From contig CANGPN010000007.1 in NCBI GenBank assembly GCA_947456305.1, positions 62,001 to 126,000 on the forward strand: a stretch of 64,000 nucleotides of DNA. The letters are read 5' to 3'. The notes under the pieces were generated by a model. It saw only the letters and a program-made list of their open reading frames with translations, was not told the DNA's origin and did no database searches. This document shows, piece by piece, positions 49,580 to 58,606 of the stretch. How positions within the stretch are numbered: the first letter of the stretch is position 1; each line of letters starts with the position of its first letter. Source of the stretch: Comamonadaceae bacterium (GTDB lineage Bacteria > Pseudomonadota > Gammaproteobacteria > Burkholderiales > Burkholderiaceae_C). The translations under genes were made by a program, and so were the position numbers.

Positions 49580-51394
49580 ATGACACTCAGACACACCACC
49601 GACTTCTTGCTCTATGCATGGCTGTCATCCGAGCAGTTATGTCAACGCGAGCGCTACGCCGAACACACCCGCGAAACCTTTGATGCAGTGCTAGACACTT
49701 GCGAGCGGATTGCACGTGAAAAATACGCACCTTTCAACCGCACGGTGGATATACAAGAGCCAGCGTTTGATGGTGAAAAAGTGATATTGCCTGCGTGCAC
49801 CCAAGATGCGTTGAATGCGTATGCCGCAAGCGGCATGCTCAGCGCAGCACAAGACTACGACATCGGCGGCATGCAATTGCCTTACACGGTAGAAGCAGCA
49901 GCAAACGGTTTTTTCGCCTGTGCTTCTGTCAGCATTGGTGCCAGCATGTTGACAGTCGGCAATGCCAATTTGTTGATGGCTCATGGCAGCGATTTGCAAA
50001 AACAAGTATTTGCGCTGAATGAATTTTCCGGCCGGTTTGCAGGCACCATGTGTTTGTCTGAACCACAAGCAGGCTCGTCGCTGTCAGATGTGGCCACACG
50101 CGCCACGCCCGATGGTGTTGATTTTGCTGACGATGTGCTCGGGGCCCGCTACCGGCTCAAGGGCAACAAAATGTGGATCTCTACCGGCGACCACGAATTG
50201 ACAGAAAACATTGTGCATTTGGTGCTGGCCAAAATTCCAGACGAGAACGGCAAAACCATTGCAGGCACCAAAGGCATTTCGCTGTTCATCGTGCCCAAAC
50301 ATTTGGTGAACGAGACAGGCGAATTGACCGGCGAGCGCAATGATGTTGCTTTGGCCGGTTTGAACCACAAACTCGGTTGGCGCGGTACTGTCAACACCTT
50401 GCTCAATTTCGGTGAAGGCCGCTACCCGGTACGTGGCGGTGCCGGTGCCATTGGCTATTTGGTGGGCAAACCCGGCGAAGGTTTGAAATGCATGTTCCAC
50501 ATGATGAACGAAGCGCGCATCGGAGTGGGGCTGGCCGCCACCATGCTGGGCTTGGCCGGTTACTACGCATCATTGGACTATGCGCGCACACGCACCCAGG
50601 GCCGCCCCGTCGGTCCCGCAGGCAAAGACCCGGCACAACCGCCTGTGCGTTTGATTGAACACGCCGACATCAAACGCATGCTGTTGGCGCAAAAGGCCTA
50701 CGGTGAAGGTGCATTGGCTTTGGGTTTGTACTGCGCCCGCTTGGTCGATGAATTGCACACTGGTGATCAAGCTCAAAAGCATGAAGCGCAATGGTTGTTG
50801 GAAGTGCTGACACCGATAGTCAAAAGCTGGCCCAGCGAATGGTGTTTAGAGGCCAACAGTCTGGCCATACAAATACACGGCGGTTATGGTTACACCCGCG
50901 ATTTTCCGGTGGAGCAATACTGGCGCGACAACCGCTTGAACATGATCCATGAAGGCACGCATGGCATTCAAGCCATGGATTTGCTGGGTCGCAAAGTCTT
51001 GCTGGACAAAGGCTTGGGTTTGCAATTGCTGGGTCAACGTTTACTCGCCACCTGCGAACGCGCAAGCACACCGACACAGCAACACCAAGCCCAGGCTTTG
51101 CAAACGGCGTGGACTCAAGTGCTTCATGCCACCCAAGATGCATGGAAGGGCGACGACACTGCGCTGTCACTGGCCAATGCAGTGCCCTATATGCAGGCCT
51201 TTGGTCACACAGTATTGGCATGGATCTGGTTGGATGTGTCCTTGTCAAGCCAGGGCAACAACGCTGCAAGCCTAGGCAGGCGCCAAGCTTGTCAGTATTT
51301 TTTCAATTACGAATTACCCAAAACCGGGGCATGGTTGAACGTGGTGCAATCACGCGATGCCACTTGCACCGACATGCCCGAAGACGCTTTTTGA
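49580..51394 (+). CDS. Acyl-CoA dehydrogenase, large (about 600-residue) type
   Basis: The 604-residue FAD enzyme introduces the 2,3-double bond in an acyl-CoA. Motifs: GTMCLSEPQAGSSLSDVATRA, KMWISTGDHELTENIVHLVLA, LNHKLGWRGTVNTLL and, in the C-terminal half, QIHGGYGYTRDFPVEQYWRDNRLNMIHEGTHGIQ in parts. The catalytic Glu is expected in the MIHEGTHGIQ segment. Extra N-terminal and C-terminal regions set it apart from the 380-residue short-chain enzymes; this large class includes DmdC and long-chain dehydrogenases. No strong ribosome site is seen (AAGTTAAGCC before the ATG). An SDR gene follows after 24 bases. Confidence 0.93.
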   Translation: MTLRHTTDFLLYAWLSSEQLCQRERYAEHTRETFDAVLDTCERIAREKYAPFNRTVDIQEPAFDGEKVILPACTQDALNAYAASGMLSAAQDYDIGGMQLPYTVEAAANGFFACASVSIGASMLTVGNANLLMAHGSDLQKQVFALNEFSGRFAGTMCLSEPQAGSSLSDVATRATPDGVDFADDVLGARYRLKGNKMWISTGDHELTENIVHLVLAKIPDENGKTIAGTKGISLFIVPKHLVNETGELTGERNDVALAGLNHKLGWRGTVNTLLNFGEGRYPVRGGAGAIGYLVGKPGEGLKCMFHMMNEARIGVGLAATMLGLAGYYASLDYARTRTQGRPVGPAGKDPAQPPVRLIEHADIKRMLLAQKAYGEGALALGLYCARLVDELHTGDQAQKHEAQWLLEVLTPIVKSWPSEWCLEANSLAIQIHGGYGYTRDFPVEQYWRDNRLNMIHEGTHGIQAMDLLGRKVLLDKGLGLQLLGQRLLATCERASTPTQQHQAQALQTAWTQVLHATQDAWKGDDTALSLANAVPYMQAFGHTVLAWIWLDVSLSSQGNNAASLGRRQACQYFFNYELPKTGAWLNVVQSRDATCTDMPEDAF

Positions 51395-51418
51395 TTTATC
51401 TTGAAAGGAACATTTACC

Positions 51419-52210
51419 ATGACACGCAATGTGAAACAACTGTTTGATTTGACCGGCAAGACCGCATTGGTAACAGGCGGCTCACGAGGCTTGGGACTGC
51501 AACTCGCGCAGTCGCTGGGCGAGGCGGGGGCGCGCATCATGCTCAGCTCTCGCAAAGCTGCTGATTTGCAAGCCTCTGCCGCAGAGTTGAAAGCCGCAGG
51601 CATTGATGTGCAATGGATGGCCGCTGATTGCGCGGATGAAAAAGACATTCAGCGATTGGGCGCAGAAACCCTCAAAGCATTTGGTCATGTCGATATTCTG
51701 GTGAACAACGCCGGTGCCGCTTGGGGCGCACCTGCCGAGGACCATCCCATCGACGCCTGGGACAAAGTGATGAACCTGAATGTGCGCGGCTATTTCATTC
51801 TCAGCCAATACATTGGTAAACACAGCATGATTCCGCGCCACAGTGGCAGCATCATCAACGTGGCTTCCATCGCAGGACTGGGCGGCAACCCCAGCGGCAT
51901 GAAAACCGTGGCGTACAACACGTCCAAAGCTGCGGTCATCAATTTCACCCGCGCATTGGCAGGCGAGTGGGGCGAACACGGCATACGAGTGAACGCCATT
52001 TGCCCGGGATTTTTCCCCAGCAAGATGACTGCCGGTACATTGAAAGCCATGGGCGAAGATGTGCTGGCCTCTCATGCGCCGCTGCGCCGTTTGGGCGACG
52101 ACGAAGACCTCAAAGGCTTGGCCTTGTTGTACGCATCCGATGCAGGCAAACACATCACCGGCCAATGGTTGGCGGTGGACGGTGGTGTCAGTTGCATCTC
52201 CGGCGGTTAA
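51419..52210 (+). CDS. Short-chain dehydrogenase/reductase
   Basis: This is a classical SDR of 263 residues. The ATG at 51419 is chosen because AAAGGAA (51404-51410) is well placed; a TTG at 51401 lies within that site. The cofactor motif is TGGSRGLG (about residues 19-26), NNAG follows near residue 95, and the active site has NVASIAGLG with the catalytic Ser nearby and YNTSK. The C-terminus is typical, with GQWLAVDGG. Sequence alone does not give the substrate; in this setting it could act on 3-hydroxyacyl-CoA or an alcohol intermediate. It shares the run with the acyl-CoA dehydrogenase. Confidence 0.92.
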   Translation: MTRNVKQLFDLTGKTALVTGGSRGLGLQLAQSLGEAGARIMLSSRKAADLQASAAELKAAGIDVQWMAADCADEKDIQRLGAETLKAFGHVDILVNNAGAAWGAPAEDHPIDAWDKVMNLNVRGYFILSQYIGKHSMIPRHSGSIINVASIAGLGGNPSGMKTVAYNTSKAAVINFTRALAGEWGEHGIRVNAICPGFFPSKMTAGTLKAMGEDVLASHAPLRRLGDDEDLKGLALLYASDAGKHITGQWLAVDGGVSCISGG

Positions 52211-52252
52211 TTCAGACCATTCATTTTTTAAAAATACCTACAGGAGACACAC

Positions 52253-53266
52253 ATGCCACTCAATCCACAAATCCATTTGGTCAGCCGCCCCAAAGCAGAA
52301 CCTTTGGCAGAAAACTTTCAATTGCTCTCGTTGGACACACCTGCCTTGCAAGACAAACAAGTGCTGGTCAAACATGAGTTCCTCAGCTTAGACCCCTACA
52401 TGCGCGGTCGCATGAACGATGTCAAAAGCTATACCGCTCCACAACCGCTCAACAGCGTGATGATTGGCGGCACTGTGGGCGAGGTTGTGGAGAGCCGCCA
52501 TCCCGGGTTTGCAGCCGGTGACAAAGTGGTTGGCATGGGCGGCTGGCAAACCTATAGCGTGGTAGATGCAGATACCCCCGGCATGCTGCGCAAAATCGAC
52601 ACCACCCATGTGCCCATCAGCCATTTCTTGGGCGCGGTCGGTATGCCCGGCGTGACCGCTTGGCACGGACTGGTGCGCATCATTGAACCCAAGGCCGGTC
52701 AAACATTGACCGTCAGTGCAGCCAGCGGTGCAGTCGGCAGCGCATTCGGTGCCTTGGCCAAAGCACGTGGTTGCCGCGTCATCGGTATTGCAGGCGGCAA
52801 AGACAAATGCGATTACGTGGAAAAAGAACTCGGCTTTGATGCCTGCATAGACTACAAACAGCATGCCGATTACTTGTCGCTGTCCAAGGCCTTGAAAGAA
52901 GTCTGTCCTGACGGCATCGACGGCCATTTTGAAAACGTCGGTGGCATGGTGCTGGATGCGGTGATGTTGCGCATGAACCAGTTCAGCAGCATTGCAGTCT
53001 GCGGCATGATCTCTGGCTACAACGGCAACCCGATTCCCATGGCCAACCCGTCATTGATTCTGGTCAACCGCATGAAAGTGCAAGGCTTTATCGTCAGTGA
53101 ACACCCGGCAGATTGGCCGGTGGCGTTGAAAGAACTCGGTGAGTTGGTGGGCAGCGGCAAATTCAAACCGCGCGAAACGGTTGCCCACGGTCTGGCGAAT
53201 GCACCAGAAGCATTTTTCGGTTTGCTCAAGGGCAAAAACTTCGGCAAGCAAGTCGTCAAGATCTGA
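52253..53266 (+). CDS. NADP-dependent oxidoreductase, CurA/leukotriene B4 dehydrogenase-like (MDR)
   Basis: The 337-residue protein is a zinc-free medium-chain reductase. The N-terminus has FLSLDPYMRGRMND, a hallmark of the CurA/LTB4DH branch. The nucleotide-binding domain has VSAASGAVGSAFGALAKARGCRVIGIAGG and FENVGG. GMISGYN follows. Members reduce alpha,beta-unsaturated ketones or aldehydes with NADPH. The ribosome site AGGAGA lies before the ATG at 52253. The next gene starts six bases after the stop. Confidence 0.92.
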   Translation: MPLNPQIHLVSRPKAEPLAENFQLLSLDTPALQDKQVLVKHEFLSLDPYMRGRMNDVKSYTAPQPLNSVMIGGTVGEVVESRHPGFAAGDKVVGMGGWQTYSVVDADTPGMLRKIDTTHVPISHFLGAVGMPGVTAWHGLVRIIEPKAGQTLTVSAASGAVGSAFGALAKARGCRVIGIAGGKDKCDYVEKELGFDACIDYKQHADYLSLSKALKEVCPDGIDGHFENVGGMVLDAVMLRMNQFSSIAVCGMISGYNGNPIPMANPSLILVNRMKVQGFIVSEHPADWPVALKELGELVGSGKFKPRETVAHGLANAPEAFFGLLKGKNFGKQVVKI

Positions 53267-53272
53267 GCCACC

Positions 53273-54199
53273 ATGATTCTTCACCATTACCCCACATCGC
53301 CGTTCGCCGAAAAAATCCGCCTCATCTTCGGTTACAAAAATATCAACTGGCAAGGCGTACACATTCCCATGGTCATGCCTAAGCCGGATTTGATGCCGTT
53401 GACCGGTGGTTACCGAAAAACCCCCGTGTTGCAAATCGGCGCTGACATTTACTGCGACACCGCTTTGATTTGTGACGTGCTTGAACATCTGGTGCCCACA
53501 CCATCGCTGTACAACAACGCGCCCAAAGGTCTGGTGCGCTGCTTGGCGCAATGGGCGGACAGCTTGCTGTTCCCCGTGGCCATGGCTTACAACTTTCAAC
53601 CCAAAGGTGCGCAACACGTCATGGCTGACATGCCTGAGGACTTGGTCAAGGCGTTTGCGCCGGATCGCCAGGCCATGCGCGGCGGCGCTGCCCGCATGCC
53701 GCCTGCGGATGCCACCGCCATGTACAAAAGCCATTTGCGCCGCATCTCCAGCATGCTGGAAGGCCAGTTGTTTTTATTGGGTGACACGCCATGTTTGGCT
53801 GACTTTTCTGCCTACCACTCGGTGTGGTTCACTTTTGCCAAAGTGCCGAATATCGACGGCATTCTGGATGCCACGCCGTTGGTGCGCGCATGGGCCACAC
53901 GCATGGCTGAATTCGGTCACGCTGAACACGAATTAATTCCAGCTACTCAAGCTATTAAAGTTGCCAAAGCAGCACAGCCTGCCCCATTGACTGATGACGT
54001 ATTTCAAGATGAGCACGGTTTCCCTTTAGGCACCCAAGTCACCGTGGCCGCCGACAGTTTCGGCACCGAACCCACCGCCGGCACATTGGTCGCTGCTACG
54101 CGCACACGCTTGACCCTAGAGCGCAATGACCCGTTGACAGGTACGGTGCACGTGCATTTCCCCCGCATGGGTTTCATCATGAAAAAGGTGGACGCATGA
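53273..54199 (+). CDS. Glutathione S-transferase-like protein with extra C-terminal region
   Basis: The 308-residue protein has an N-terminal thioredoxin-like GST domain (ILHHYPTSPFAEKIRLIFG, then KTPVLQIGADIYCDTALICDVLE) and an all-helical C-terminal domain to about residue 225 (DTPCLADFSAYHSVWF). A further 75 residues follow, including DEHGFPLGTQVTVAADSFGT and TRLTLERNDPLTGTVHVHF, which look like beta strands and are not part of a standard GST. Its role may be to detoxify a reactive CoA or enal intermediate. The stop overlaps the next SDR by four bases. Confidence 0.83.
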   Translation: MILHHYPTSPFAEKIRLIFGYKNINWQGVHIPMVMPKPDLMPLTGGYRKTPVLQIGADIYCDTALICDVLEHLVPTPSLYNNAPKGLVRCLAQWADSLLFPVAMAYNFQPKGAQHVMADMPEDLVKAFAPDRQAMRGGAARMPPADATAMYKSHLRRISSMLEGQLFLLGDTPCLADFSAYHSVWFTFAKVPNIDGILDATPLVRAWATRMAEFGHAEHELIPATQAIKVAKAAQPAPLTDDVFQDEHGFPLGTQVTVAADSFGTEPTAGTLVAATRTRLTLERNDPLTGTVHVHFPRMGFIMKKVDA

Positions 54200-55098
54200 T
54201 CACGGAGTTCAAAGGCAAAACAGCTGTATTGACAGGCGGCGCATCCGGCTTCGGTTTGGAATGTGCGCGCATAGGTGCGTCACTTGGCATGAATTTGGTG
54301 CTGGTCGATGTGCAAAAAGACGCACTCAAAAACGCACACGATGAAATGAAAGCGCTGGGTGTGCAAGTCATGGCCAAGCGTGTCGATGTGTCCAATGCAG
54401 ATGACATGCAAGCACTGGCCCATGATGTGAAAGAACGTTTTGGTGCGCCGCATTTTGTCTTCAACAACGCAGGCGTGGGCGCAGGCGGACTGGTGTGGGA
54501 AAACTCTGTGCAAGACTGGGAGTGGCTGCTGGGTGTCAACCTTTGGGGCGTGATTCACGGCGTGCGTTTGTTCACGCCGATGATGTTGGAAGCCGCCAAA
54601 CAAGACCCGCATTGGCAAGGCCATATCGTCAACACCGCCAGCATGGCCGGTTTGCTGACACCCCCGAACATGGGCATTTACAACGTCACCAAACACGCGG
54701 TGGTGTCTCTCACTGAAACCCTGTACCAAGATTTACATCTGGTCAGCGACCAGTTGAGTGCCAGTGTCTTGTGTCCATATTTTGTGCCCACCGGCATCAA
54801 CCAAAGTGAGCGTAACCGCCCCGGACATTTGGCCGCCGCCCAACCCACGCAAAGCCAGCTCATCGGCCAGGCCATGAGTGACAAAGCGGTGAGCAGCGGC
54901 AAAGTCACTGCTGCCCAAGTTGCACAAATGGTGTTTGACGGCATACGCGTGAATCAGTTTTATATTTACAGCCACCCCAAAGCCTTGGGCAATGCGAAAA
55001 CACGTTTTGATGCCATCGTGGCCGGTACCAATCCGCCGGACCCGTTTGCAGAACGTCCTGACATCGGCATACAACTGAGACAAGCATTGCGGGGTTGA
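54196..55098 (+). CDS. Short-chain dehydrogenase/reductase
   Basis: The 300-residue SDR has TGGASGFGLECARIGASLG (residues 12-30), DVSNADD, FNNAGVGAGG near residue 90, NTASMAGLL and YNVTK. The C-terminus is longer than in classical 250-residue SDRs and contains NQFYIYSHPKALG and NPPDPFAERPDIG, seen in a class of SDRs from Actinobacteria and Burkholderiales. Substrate unknown. It overlaps the GST-like gene by four bases and is followed by tex after three bases. Confidence 0.92.
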   Translation: MITEFKGKTAVLTGGASGFGLECARIGASLGMNLVLVDVQKDALKNAHDEMKALGVQVMAKRVDVSNADDMQALAHDVKERFGAPHFVFNNAGVGAGGLVWENSVQDWEWLLGVNLWGVIHGVRLFTPMMLEAAKQDPHWQGHIVNTASMAGLLTPPNMGIYNVTKHAVVSLTETLYQDLHLVSDQLSASVLCPYFVPTGINQSERNRPGHLAAAQPTQSQLIGQAMSDKAVSSGKVTAAQVAQMVFDGIRVNQFYIYSHPKALGNAKTRFDAIVAGTNPPDPFAERPDIGIQLRQALRG

Positions 55099-55101
55099 GA
55101 G

Positions 55102-57468
55102 ATGTTGACGATTGAAAACCAGCTCGCGCTTGAGCTGAAGGTCAGGCCTGAGCAAATACAAAGCGCCGTGGCCTTGTTGGATGGTGGAGCCACCGTGCCT
55201 TTTATTGCGCGTTACCGCAAAGAAGCCACGGGCAATTTAGACGATATACAACTGCGTGAACTCGAAGCACGTTTGGCTTATTTGCGTGAATTGCAGGCGC
55301 GGCGCGAAACGGTGATTGCCAGTATTCAAGAGCAGGGCAAGCTCACGCCCGAGCTGCACCAGAGCTTGTTTCAAGCCGCCACCAAACAAGAGCTGGAAGA
55401 TTTGTATTTGCCCTTCAAGCCCAAGCGTCGCACCAAAGGCATGATTGCGCGTGAAGCCGGTTTAGAGCCTTTGGCAGACAAGTTGTTTGCACAACCGCAG
55501 CTTGACCCGCTGCACGAAGCACAGGCGTTTGTGCTGGCGGCAGATGCGATTGAAGGCGCAGATTTTTCGACCGTGAATGCAGTGTTGGACGGTGTGCGCG
55601 ATTTGCTGTCTGAGCGTTGGGCCGAAGACGCGGGCTTGATCAACTTTGTGCGCGAATGGCTGTGGCAGGAAGCAGGTTTGAAAAGCAGCTTGGCCAAAGG
55701 CAAAGATGAAAACCACGCGGATGTTGCCAAGTTCAGAGACTATTTTGATTACGAAGAAGCGCTGTGCAAAGTGCCTTCGCACCGCGCCTTGGCGGTATTT
55801 CGCGGACGCGCATTAGAGTTGTTGGATGTGAAATTGGCGGTGCCGCACACAGAGCCGCCGTCCGATAGCAAAGCCAAGCCTGAGTCGCTAGCCATAGGCC
55901 GCATCGCCGGTTATTTGAATTGGCGACACCAAAGCCGCGCAGGCGATGATTTTTTGCGCAAATGCATAGACTGGACCTGGAAGGTCAAACTCAGTTTGTC
56001 ATGCGAACGTGATTTGTTGACCCGCTTGCGCGAATCAGCCGACAAAGTCGCCATCAAAGTATTTGCCGACAACTTGCGTGATTTACTGTTGGCCGCACCT
56101 GCGGGGCCACGCGTGGTCATGGGCTTAGACCCCGGCATTCGCACCGGTGTGAAAGTGGCTGTGGTCGATGCCACCAGCAAATTGGTGGCCACGCACACCG
56201 TGTATCCGCATGAGCCGCGCCGCGATTGGGAAGGCGCTCTGCACACACTGGCGCAGTTGTGTGTGGCGCACGGTGTGAGTTTGATTGCGATCGGCAACGG
56301 CACAGCCAGCCGTGAGACCGACAAGTTGGCAGCTGAATTGATTCAACGGTTGGGCAAACTGCCAGATGCAATCAGCATTCAAAAAGTGGTGGTCAGCGAG
56401 GCCGGTGCTTCGGTCTACAGCGCCAGCGAATTGGCCAGTCAGGAAATGCCCGATATCGATGTGTCATTGCGTGGTGCTGCCAGCATTGCTCGCCGTTTGC
56501 AAGACCCGCTCGCTGAGTTGGTGAAGATTGACCCGAAATCCATAGGCGTGGGGCAGTACCAACATGACGTGAACGCCTTCGATTTGAACCGCAGCTTGGA
56601 CGCGGTGGTGCAAGATTGTGTGAATGCCGTAGGCGTGGATTTGAACACCGCCAGCGTGCCCTTGCTGAGCCAAGTTTCCGGCTTATCTAAACATCTGGCG
56701 CAATCGGTGGTGCGCTGGCGTGACAGCCACGGCGCATTCGCCAACCGCAAACAATTGTTGGATGTGACGGGCTTGGGTCCTAAAACCTTCGAGCAATGCG
56801 CGGGTTTTTTACGCATACGCGGCGGCAACAACCCTTTAGACATGACTGGCGTTCACCCCGAGAGTTACCCTGTGGTGGAAAAAATATTGGCGCACAGCGG
56901 TCAACCGATTGAAAGTCTGATGGGCCGCGCCGACATGCTCGCCAGCTTGCGGCCAGAGATGTTTGCCAACGACACCGTTGGTGTCATCACGGTGCGCGAC
57001 ATACTGAAAGAAATCGAAAAACCCGGACGCGATCCGCGTCCTGCATTTGCAGTGGCACGCTTCAACGAAGGCGTGGAAACCGTGGCTGACCTCAAACCCG
57101 GCATGATGCTGGAGGGCACTGTCAGCAACGTGGCTGCGTTCGGTGCATTCGTCGATTTGGGTGTGCATCAGGATGGGTTGATACACGTGAGCCAACTCAG
57201 CAACAAATTCATCAGCGATGCACGCGAAGTGGTGAAAACCGGTGACATCGTCAAAGTGAAAGTGTTGGAAGTCGATGTGGCACGCCAGCGCATCAGCTTG
57301 TCGATGAAAACCGATGCGTCACCGATAGCCGCCAAGTCAGACAAAAACCAGGCACACAGCCCCCGTGACCACAGACCTAAAAGCGCGGGCGGTTACACCG
57401 CACCTCCAGCTGCCAGTGGTTCGGCCATGGCAAGTGCGTTCGCCAAATTGCAAGGTTTGAAGAAATGA
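55102..57468 (+). CDS. tex: Transcription accessory protein Tex
   Basis: Tex is a conserved nucleic acid-binding protein that affects transcription. The 788-residue protein has the N-terminal region (ALLDGGATVPFIARYRKEATGNLDD), the YqgF/RNase H-like domain VMGLDPGIRTGVKVAVVD, helix-hairpin-helix segments (LLDVTGLGPKTFEQCAGFLRI) and a C-terminal S1 domain (GMMLEGTVSNVAAFGAFVDLGVHQDGLIHVSQLS in parts, about 660-725). A basic, Ala/Ser/Pro tail ends the protein. It is a housekeeping gene at the end of the catabolic run and overlaps the next gene by four bases. Confidence 0.96.
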   Translation: MLTIENQLALELKVRPEQIQSAVALLDGGATVPFIARYRKEATGNLDDIQLRELEARLAYLRELQARRETVIASIQEQGKLTPELHQSLFQAATKQELEDLYLPFKPKRRTKGMIAREAGLEPLADKLFAQPQLDPLHEAQAFVLAADAIEGADFSTVNAVLDGVRDLLSERWAEDAGLINFVREWLWQEAGLKSSLAKGKDENHADVAKFRDYFDYEEALCKVPSHRALAVFRGRALELLDVKLAVPHTEPPSDSKAKPESLAIGRIAGYLNWRHQSRAGDDFLRKCIDWTWKVKLSLSCERDLLTRLRESADKVAIKVFADNLRDLLLAAPAGPRVVMGLDPGIRTGVKVAVVDATSKLVATHTVYPHEPRRDWEGALHTLAQLCVAHGVSLIAIGNGTASRETDKLAAELIQRLGKLPDAISIQKVVVSEAGASVYSASELASQEMPDIDVSLRGAASIARRLQDPLAELVKIDPKSIGVGQYQHDVNAFDLNRSLDAVVQDCVNAVGVDLNTASVPLLSQVSGLSKHLAQSVVRWRDSHGAFANRKQLLDVTGLGPKTFEQCAGFLRIRGGNNPLDMTGVHPESYPVVEKILAHSGQPIESLMGRADMLASLRPEMFANDTVGVITVRDILKEIEKPGRDPRPAFAVARFNEGVETVADLKPGMMLEGTVSNVAAFGAFVDLGVHQDGLIHVSQLSNKFISDAREVVKTGDIVKVKVLEVDVARQRISLSMKTDASPIAAKSDKNQAHSPRDHRPKSAGGYTAPPAASGSAMASAFAKLQGLKK

Positions 57469-58547
57469 AAGCACTGCAAATTCACGCCGGACCCGCAGCC
57501 TTGGCGCACATCGAAGCCAAGGGATTGAAACCGCAAGACATCAGCGTGATACCCGGTGCGGCAGGCGGCCCCAAAGGTTTGATACTCGGGCCGATGGATC
57601 GTTATTTGTTTGACCAATGGCTGCCGCGCAGTAACCAGCCTATCGATTTGGTCGGCGCATCCATTGGTGCATGGCGCATGGCCACTGCATGTTTGCCAGA
57701 CCCGCGTGCCGAGTTGCTGGCTTTGGAAGAGGCTTATGTGCACCAGGATTACAAACTGGCACCGGGACAAAACCGACCGACTGCGCAACAAGTCAGCGAC
57801 GATTTCTCTGCCAACTTACACCGCTTTTATGACAAGCGTATACACAAGGTTTTGCAACACCCGCGCTACCGTTTACATGTGATGACCTCGCACGGTCGGG
57901 GCGTCTTGCACCGTGGCACGGCGCTGCGAACAGCCATCGGCTATGCGGGTGCTTATCTGACGAATGCCGTTAACCGTCGCGCAATGGGTTTGTGGTTGGA
58001 GAGGGTGGTGTTTTCATCTGCTTTCCTGGGGCATCCGCAACCGCTGCCGTTTCATACCGGTGACTACAGAACACAGCAGTTCGCTTTGTCTGAAGATAAT
58101 TTTTTAGATGCAGTGCTTGCCAGTTGCTCTATTCCATTTGTGTTGAAAGCGGTGCACGACATAGATGGCGCTCCGCGCGGCGCTTATTGGGACGGTGGCA
58201 TCACGGACTACCACTTGCATTTGGACTACCGCGCTGCCAAAGGTTTGACGCTGTACCCGCATTTTCAAAAAAATCTGGTTCCGGGTTGGCTCGATAAAAA
58301 ACTCAGTTGTCGCCACGCGGCCACGCCTTTTTTAGACACCACCATCGTGTTGTCGCCCAACCCAGAGTGGGTGAAAACATTGCCTAACGGAAAACTGCCT
58401 GACCGCACCGATTTCATGACCTATAACCGCGATCTGGCGGGTCGGGTGAGGGTTTGGCAGACCGCGATAGCAGAGTCCGGCAGACTGGCAGATGAACTGG
58501 CCGAGTGGTTGCTCAGGCCGGATGCCAAGTTGGTTCAAGCTTTGTAA
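57465..58547 (+). CDS. Patatin-like phospholipase/acyl hydrolase
   Basis: The 360-residue protein has the patatin catalytic features. The oxyanion-hole Gly-rich loop is IPGAAGGPKGLI (residues 29-40). The nucleophilic Ser66 is in VGASIGAWRMA (GxSxG). The catalytic Asp243 is in YWDGGITDYH (DG[GA]). There is no signal peptide. It overlaps tex by four bases. Patatin-like enzymes release fatty acids from lipids; next to beta-oxidation genes that would fit, but the link is inferred. A 59-base gap follows to the convergent thioesterase-GNAT gene. Confidence 0.87.
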   Translation: MKALQIHAGPAALAHIEAKGLKPQDISVIPGAAGGPKGLILGPMDRYLFDQWLPRSNQPIDLVGASIGAWRMATACLPDPRAELLALEEAYVHQDYKLAPGQNRPTAQQVSDDFSANLHRFYDKRIHKVLQHPRYRLHVMTSHGRGVLHRGTALRTAIGYAGAYLTNAVNRRAMGLWLERVVFSSAFLGHPQPLPFHTGDYRTQQFALSEDNFLDAVLASCSIPFVLKAVHDIDGAPRGAYWDGGITDYHLHLDYRAAKGLTLYPHFQKNLVPGWLDKKLSCRHAATPFLDTTIVLSPNPEWVKTLPNGKLPDRTDFMTYNRDLAGRVRVWQTAIAESGRLADELAEWLLRPDAKLVQAL

Positions 58548-58606
58548 CTGAGCCGGGTTCAATTCCGGTCGGTGTATGTCAAGCAAGCCAAGAGGCTCGC
58601 CGCCAT

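Noticed and set aside
39365-51394. A DMSP degradation pathway (DmdB, DmdC and partners)
   Set aside because: The ligase and the large dehydrogenase resemble these families, but DmdA and a separate DmdD-type hydratase are absent, and the families also cover ordinary medium-chain acids.
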